From Nepenthes gracilis (lineage: Eukaryota; Streptophyta; Magnoliopsida; Caryophyllales; Nepenthaceae), in the NCBI GenBank assembly GCA_033239525.1, contig BSYO01000026.1:8542371-8606370 (forward strand): DNA of 64,000 bases. The letters are read 5' to 3'. Below, in pieces: positions 58,009 to 64,000 of the stretch. Position 1 is the first letter of the stretch; each line of letters begins with the position of its first letter. The translations under genes and the position numbers were made by a program. The notes under the pieces were generated by a model that saw nothing but the letters and a program-made list of their open reading frames with translations, had not been told where the DNA came from and searched no databases.

Positions 58009-58154
58009 GCGAATGTTGAAAATTGATAGGAGATTTGTTTGATCAATGGTTAGGGTTTGATATTTTTTAAAATTAATCTGCATTCGAGTATTATCAATTA
58101 AGGATAATTGGGAGAATATACCTAAGATAGCCTTCAAGATAAAGGTACGGTCGT
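58009..58154 (+). pseudogene. Tekay/Del-like RT fragment, left of solo LTR
   Basis: With small shifts this reads as the chromoviral RT stretch around ID-DLFDQ, FSKIDLRSGYHQL and EDIPKTAF: visible pieces are IDR, DLFDQWLGFDIF and ENIPKIAFKIKV. It continues at 62197 after the inserted LTR. Confidence 0.65.
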
Positions 58155-58463
58155 TGTAACATCCCAAATATTTTTTAGAATAAAATTGATAAATAAGTTT
58201 TAATAATTATTTTTAATTACTGTTAGGATTAAAATCTGATCTTTGGGCCTAATAAATTAAATAAATTGATAGGTTGGGCTTGAATATTTAGAACATTAAT
58301 TAAAATTTAGTTTAAATAGTAAATTAATTAGGTAAATATTTATAATGTATTAAGATTGGTTGACAATAAATAAATAAATAAAATATTAAAAATTTAGGTC
58401 AACCTTTTAAATAGAAGTAATCAGATAATTAACTAAATAATAAATATTTTAAAGAGAGATAAA

Positions 58464-58464
<1 letters not shown>

Positions 58465-58513
<49 letters not shown>

Positions 58514-58514
58514 C
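58465..58514. repeat. (AAT)n microsatellite
   Basis: About 16 uninterrupted AAT units, followed by a GA-rich tract to about 58660. Confidence 0.95.
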
Positions 58515-58929
58515 TGTAAACCAAAGAAGAGAGGAAAGAAAAGAAAGAAGAAAAAGAAAAAGAAGGAAAGAAAAAAAGAAGGAAAGAGAAGAAAATGAAA
58601 GGGAGAGAGGAAGAAAGAAGGGAAGGGAAGGGAAGGAAAGGGGAAGAGGGGGAAAGAGGAACGCACGGCAGGATCCGGGGGTTCAAAGGGAGATTTCGAC
58701 AAACCCTAAAAGGGGCTCTTCCTTCTTATTTAAGGGGGATTAGGGTTAGAGAAGGGAGGAGGAAAGCTACGCCCGAGCCGAAGCAGCCGGAGGGAGTGTT
58801 GCCGTGAATTTTGAAGCCGCCACCGCTTCTGTAATCAATGCTGCCGTCGCCACCATTGCCGCTACCACTAAACCCTAGCCGTATTACAGTTCAGGCAAGT
58901 GAAATCCCCTTAATGTCATTCTCCTCTGT

Positions 58930-59529
58930 TTGCAACTGTGTGTGTATGTATACGGTTGATTGTGTAGCCGTATGTGTGTATTTGAGTATGTGTATGTGTG
59001 TATACGGTTGGGTGTACATACATACAGGTAACTGTCCTGATGGGGTGTGGGGGTTTGTAGCGGTGTGTGTATGTATATACGTACCTGTGGACCGTATGTG
59101 TGTAACCGTGTGTGAGTGTGGGTGTTCTGTGCGGGTTGGTGTTGGTATGTGTGAATGCAGGTGCTGGCTGTGTGTGTGCAGCTGTGAGCGTGAGGTAGTG
59201 TAGCTGCTGCTACTATCGTGGGAGTGTGCCGTGTGTGTGTGGGTGAATGGCTGGGTGTGTAGTCGTGGGTGTATGGTGTGTGTGGGTGTGTTGCCGTGTG
59301 TGTGTGTGCGGGCTGTGTCTGCAGTGTGTGATGGAGGTGCATGAAGTGTTCGCAATTGGTGATGGCAGTGAAGGCGGCATGCACTGTGTGCGTGTGTGTG
59401 TGAGGGAGGCAGCATTGCTGCTGTGCGTGTGTGCATATGTGTGTGAATTGTGTGTGAGGCAGGCAGTTGTGCTGCCATGCGTGTGTGGGAGTGCATTTGT
59501 GTGTGTGTATATATATATATATATGTATG

Positions 59530-59596
<67 letters not shown>

Positions 59597-59660
59597 ATGT
59601 GTATATGTATATATGTGCATATGTATATATGTATATATGTATATGTATATATGTATGTAT

Positions 59661-59692
<32 letters not shown>

Positions 59693-59730
59693 GTATATAT
59701 GTATATATATGTATGTATGTTAATGTGTGG
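58930..59730. repeat. GT/AT microsatellite tract
   Basis: GT-rich to about 59510, then AT/GTAT repeats to about 59720. The long Tyr/Ile and His/Thr open frames on both strands here are by-products of the repeat. Confidence 0.92.
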
Positions 59731-60199
59731 TTATACGTGTATGTATGAAAATAAAGATGGTAAAGAGTATAGAGGGTATTTACAGTTTGTGTATGTTATA
59801 TTTATAAAGGTATATTGGCTTGTGTTTGAAGTTATGCTAATCATATGAAGAAATTAATATTGTCAATTAATTTGTTAGAACCTTGCAAAATTAATTGGGG
59901 ATGGAATCTAATAAAAATAGAGATTGTTGGTCAGAATCAGAGATATTGTAATGTAACAGAATGGAAGAATAGTTTAATAGTTGCATTAAGTAAAATATAA
60001 TATCTCGGTTTGAGTTTAACTATTATTCGTGCTGTGAGAGATTCCTTTGTGTTAGATTTGATGGCGTGAGTACGGTCCCTGGTCAGCACCGAACGACGTT
60101 CTATTGTTGATGTTGCAAAGTTTTCTTTGCGTTATACTCGGTATGTGAGTATTTGAATTCGTTGGCTTCCTACGGTCAAGGTTGAGGAAAGTGTATGAA

Positions 60200-61605
60200 A
60201 ATATTAAATGATCTGGTCGAATGGGAGGCTATGGTACTTAAATGTGGTCTATACTTATCTGATACTGATTTCCGTGTCCTGGTGGTGTTGAGGTACATTG
60301 CCTAGTTCGGCGGGATGCTTATGGCCATGTGAATGTTGTAGATCATGATATCAAGGATATCATGGCGGGAGATGCTGGGTGTGACGTGTGAGGTATCTTC
60401 CGTACTTGGTAGAGTCGGAAGATGAGCATGCTCGGGAGACATCTGTACCTTGTTTGGCAGAGTCTCTGTAGACCATGGATTTTTGTCGGAGGTCAAACTT
60501 GAGAGCATCGGTAGCCCGTGCAAGTACCCAGCTGTTAGGGGATATACACAGCCTTTGGTTCACAGTAGCGGAATAAGATCCAGGAGTTTTCTTGTGATTT
60601 TCTATGATTGTAAGTACCTCATTTGTTATGTTGGTAGTATCCTTGTGTGGATTTTAAGATATTCGAATTCGGTGGGATCCATATTGATTGTTATCGTGAT
60701 TATGCTGGTCGTTCTAGCTGACATACGGATCAGGAAAATCTCCAATCATCGTTGATGTTGGATTCTAGGGGATTACCATTGTTTTTTGGCACGCTTGAAA
60801 TAATATCAATCGGTTTTGTGATGATTCCTGTATCTCATTGATGAAACCCGATAAATGATTCTTTGCGTTAATCTTAGTGGTATGCGCATGTTTTATTAGC
60901 ACTCTATGGATAAGTAAAGGAGAGTGTGCGAAGACTTTATGGTAACCAGACGAATGGGAGTCTGTGGGATTGTAAAGTAGTCTATACTTTTCCAATACTG
61001 ATTCCATTTCGGAGGATTGAGGTCATTGATATTGAGAAGGATACTTATAACATAGTGACCATCGTAGAGAATGATATCTGGGATATCATTGGTGATGAGT
61101 ATCGAAAATGGTATGAGCATGTTACGGGTACAGCCTCTGAGAGGATTGTAGGGGTAGTGGGGATACCATGGATGACTTCGTTGTATTACCCAGCCATTGG
61201 GGGCGTAAATGTACGGCCTTTGGTTCACTATGGTAGAATAAGGTCCAGGAAGATCCTTGCTATCTCGTACAGTGGTGACCTCAAATTGAGTTGATAATCA
61301 GATCCTTGTTATCTCGTACAGTTAGTCGAAAAGGATGCTTATAATTTAGTGACCATCGTAGAGAATGATATTTGGGATATTATTGGCGAGGGGTATCAGA
61401 GATGGTATGAGCATGCTATGGGTACAGTCTCTGGGATGACTGTAGGGGTATTGGGGACACCATGGATACCAGGTAATCTCATGGTACTCACCTAACCGGC
61501 TGGGGGTAAATATGTGGCCTTTGGTTCATCACAAGCGTAGAATAAGGTCTGTGAAGATCATTGCTATTCATACAATTTTGTGACTTTGTATTGAATCGAT
61601 GATCG
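60200..61605 (+). repeat. Repeated ~300-bp modules inside the solo LTR
   Basis: About 61034-61290 and 61327-61605 share GACCATCGTAGAGAATGATA, GGTATGAGCATG and CGGCCTTTGGTTCA / TGGCCTTTGGTTCA. A third, more diverged copy covers about 60300-60620 (CAGCCTTTGGTTCACAGTAG). Confidence 0.7.
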
Positions 61606-62196
61606 GATTCGACGGAATCCATGTCGCTTCCCTTGATATTTAGCCGCTCATGTGGCCTTCTCGTCGTCGGGACGCGACATGTTACCGAAGTCTTGGACAG
61701 CCGGTGGATATATTACCCGCTATGGTTGATTTTATTCATCGTTTTATCATCTAATATACTTTATTGTACTCCTCTTTTATTGTTCATTTTTACTTACTGG
61801 ACATTTGGCTCACCTTTGTGATTTATTGGCTCCAAATTAGACAGGTTGACATCAAGATCAAGGAGATCACACGACCTTTGGGTAGCCACCAGATAGAGGT
61901 GTTATCAGGGTTTGAGGTTCTTCGAATGGGGATTTAAGGTTTTTGATTTAGTTATTCTTCGACTTGTGTTAGATTTTCTTTATGAGAATTGATATTTTGG
62001 GACATCGATATCGTTTATTGAAGTTATTATTATTACTAATATGGGTGTTTAATTTATAATGCATTTAAGAGGATCATTGATGATGTTTTGATAATGTTGA
62101 GTTCATTGATGACATGTAATTGATGATTTTGGATGACTTAAGATTTTAATGTGACGGCCTGGGTCAGGTTCGAAGATTCGAGCTCGGGTCGTCACA

Positions 62197-64000
62197 GTCA
62201 TTGTGAGCTTCGGTGGTGTTTTTAAGTTACTGATTTCATTGGAATCTTTTATAAATCTTATGAATCGGATCTTTTGGATGTATTTGGGTCTATTTGTGAT
62301 AGCTTCATTAATGATGTTTTGATTTATTCAAGAAATTTATGTGGGGCATGAGGTCCGTTTGAGGACTATGTTATTGCTGCGAAGTGTAGTTTATTGTTTG
62401 CCCAATTTAGGAGATACGAGTTTGGTTAGAAGTAGTGTTATTTTGGATGTGTTGTCTCTTTAATGGCATGTTTGTAAATTTACAGAAGATTGAAGCAATA
62501 GCCGGTTGGAAAAGGCTGTCATTTGTCACAAAGGTGCACAATTTCTTGGGTTTGGTTGAATTTGTTAGGCGCTTTGTTGAGAATTCCTTAAGAATTATAA
62601 CTTCCGTGGGATGTTTGGCTTTGAAGCGATCGGTTTTTATTAGAATAGTAATTGTGATGAGAGCTTTCAAGAAATGAAGGGTGGATTATCGATAATGTCG
62701 ATTTGGTAAATCCCTGATGGATCAAGTTAATCTGTAGTAGGAATTGATACTTCTGGAGAAGATTTGAGATTGTGTTCTGATGCAGCATATTCAGGTGATT
62801 GCCTATCGGTTAAGTCTATTGAAAGTTTATAATCAAAATTACTCCACTTATGACTTGGAGTTAGTAGTTGAGATCTTTATTTTGAGGATTTATAAGTGTT
62901 ATTGCATGGAGAGGGAATTGTGGTTTCATTAATCATAAGGGCTTGAAGAAATTATTTCGAAAAATGAGTTAATCATGTGGCAATATAAGTGGGTGTATCG
63001 CTTAAGGGTTGTGATTGTGAGTTTCGGTGTTAGCCAAGAAGGAGAATATTATTGGCGACATTTTGGGTCGGAAGTCTTCGGATTTGATGTGTCATATGTT
63101 CATAAGAGAAAGTGGAGCATGAGCACCCTCCATGAATTTTGCTTCAGGATTGCGAAAGACCATGAGAAATATGAACGCGGTTTGAATATTTGTGGATTTG
63201 GCTGACGAGGTAGGCCCATTTATTACCAATTCGGATGATGTATTTAGATGAAAAGTTAGCTCGTTGGTATGCCAACGAGATAATGAGGTTGCAGGATATT
63301 CCAATTTTGAGGTTTTGATTGTGATCTGATGTTTGTGCCAAATTTCGGTGCAGGTTCATATAAGAAATTTGAACACTGGGTTAAAATTTGATATGGCGAT
63401 AATTTACAGTCAGATGATCAATTAGAGTAGTACAGTGAAAGCATGTGGTCTGTAGCTCTCGGTTGTAAGATTTAATTTGGATTTTTAGGTAGAGAATCTG
63501 ATTTGAATTCGGTTTGAGGACATTAATTATATGGAGATTTTGTTGAGTCCTACGAATTTGGAGAAGTGGCGGTTTCGATTGGATCGATCTGAAATCTCAC
63601 AGGAAAGAAGGAAACTTTTTCCAACAAAGTGGTAGATAGGTGGATCCATTCTCAGCCTATGTGTTTAGTATTCAGGATCAGAGTTGCATTAGGAGCTTGC
63701 ACTGCAATATCTTCTGTCTTCGTTTTGAGCGGAGAAACTGTAGAGTTATTGGTAATAATCCCTGCTAGGATTGGGATCCTAATGAAGCTCCAATTTGCGG
63801 AAGAATCTTTGGTGAATATCAGAGATAAAGTTATTTTTTGTCGAGCCGTCATGAAGCTGAACGCGATCAAACAGAGCCTCAATTGGTGGTTAAAAGCTTG
63901 AGGAGCAATTGAGGTTATCAACAGCAATTGTGGAGTTAGAGTGGTCTAAGTTCATAAGAAACGTCAAAGATTCTCCACCTAACGGAGTGGCAAGTTGATC
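62197..64000 (+). pseudogene. Tekay/Del-like RT, RNase H and integrase relic
   Basis: Continues the RT from 58154: INLMNRIFW, then a catalytic region reading FINDVLIYS near 62306-62335 (the usual F-x-D-D with Asn for the first Asp), QKIEAIAGWKRLSFVTKVHN and FLGLVEFVRRFVEN at 62486-62590. RNase H: YDLELVVEIFILRIYKCYCM near 62850-62905. Integrase core: KLARWYANEIMRLQDIPIL near 63253-63310. Stops and deletions in all parts. It runs to the window end, where I no longer recognise domains after about 63400. Confidence 0.75.

Larger units (their letters stand above)
58155..62196 (+). mobile_element. Tekay/Del-like solo LTR, 4.0 kb
   Basis: Starts TGTAACATCCC and ends GGGTCGTCACA. Flanks GTCGT (58150-58154) and GTCAT (62197-62201) form a target duplication with one change, and the RT reading continues across the insertion. 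It contains an (AAT)n tract, a GA-rich tract, a GT/AT microsatellite of about 750 bp and several ~300-bp repeated modules between about 60200 and 61600. Its 3' part matches 30900-31934. Confidence 0.8.

Noticed and set aside
58009..58127. 119-bp SINE flanked by a perfect 15-bp duplication
   Set aside because: The interval reads as chromoviral RT that continues beyond the second 15-mer and resumes after the solo LTR, so it is not an independent insertion.
58429..58702. Two Ser/Phe/Leu-rich minus-strand ORFs
   Set aside because: Products of the AAT and GA-rich tracts within an LTR.
59213..59848. Long His/Thr- or Tyr/Ile-rich proteins on both strands
   Set aside because: Translations of GT/AT microsatellites.

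Overview
This window is nuclear DNA from a flowering plant. Two host genes with spliced exons lie in the first 14.4 kb, convergent, and almost everything after about 15.2 kb is nested LTR retrotransposon sequence. The species cannot be read from the sequence. Presence of SMG1 (absent from Arabidopsis thaliana), an XLG gene and abundant Tat-lineage, Tekay/Del-like and Tork/Tnt1-like elements fit a repeat-rich non-grass angiosperm, but that is inference.

Host part. Positions 78-5158 (+) are the last seven exons of SMG1, the PI3K-related kinase of nonsense-mediated decay, ending in a clear FATC domain. Positions 6931-14361 (-) are a complete eight-exon extra-large G protein gene (XLG1/XLG2-like, 943 aa). 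Its fourth intron carries a copia-type solo LTR (10449-12159, perfect CAATC duplication). Inside that LTR are seven collinear scraps of the same XLG gene, exon and intron pieces together, which is the most unusual structure in the window.

First retrotransposon stack (15244-36698). An old Tat-lineage Ty3/gypsy element (LTRs 15244-16237 and 35739-36698, target duplication GAAGT/AAAGT) has gag-pol on + and an antisense ORF on -. It is split at 22181/31935 by a Tekay-like solo LTR. That LTR holds a Tat-type solo LTR (about 22375-23444) and a Tork/Tnt1-type copia element in minus orientation (24261-30128, perfect GTAAA duplication). The copia element itself contains a small poly(A) retroposon (28050-28186).

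Second part. 36699-39230 is a very eroded Tat LTR plus gag/protease relic. 39231-40619 is an AT-rich dispersed repeat. 40620-51082 is the best-preserved Tat element (LTRs 470-485 bp, roughly 93-94% alike by eye) with gag-pol, an antisense ORF and a 1.75-kb array of 47-bp tandem repeats before the 3' LTR. 51083-53915 is AT-rich filler. 53916-58008 is a truncated Tat element fused to a Tekay/Del-like RT-RH-IN relic (58009-64000) that is interrupted by its own 4-kb solo LTR (58155-62196).

No retroelement here has an intact reading frame, so none looks autonomous. No tRNA, rRNA or CRISPR features were seen. Exon limits were set by hand from GT/AG sites, phase continuity and family resemblance; LTR limits were set from TG/CA ends and target duplications.
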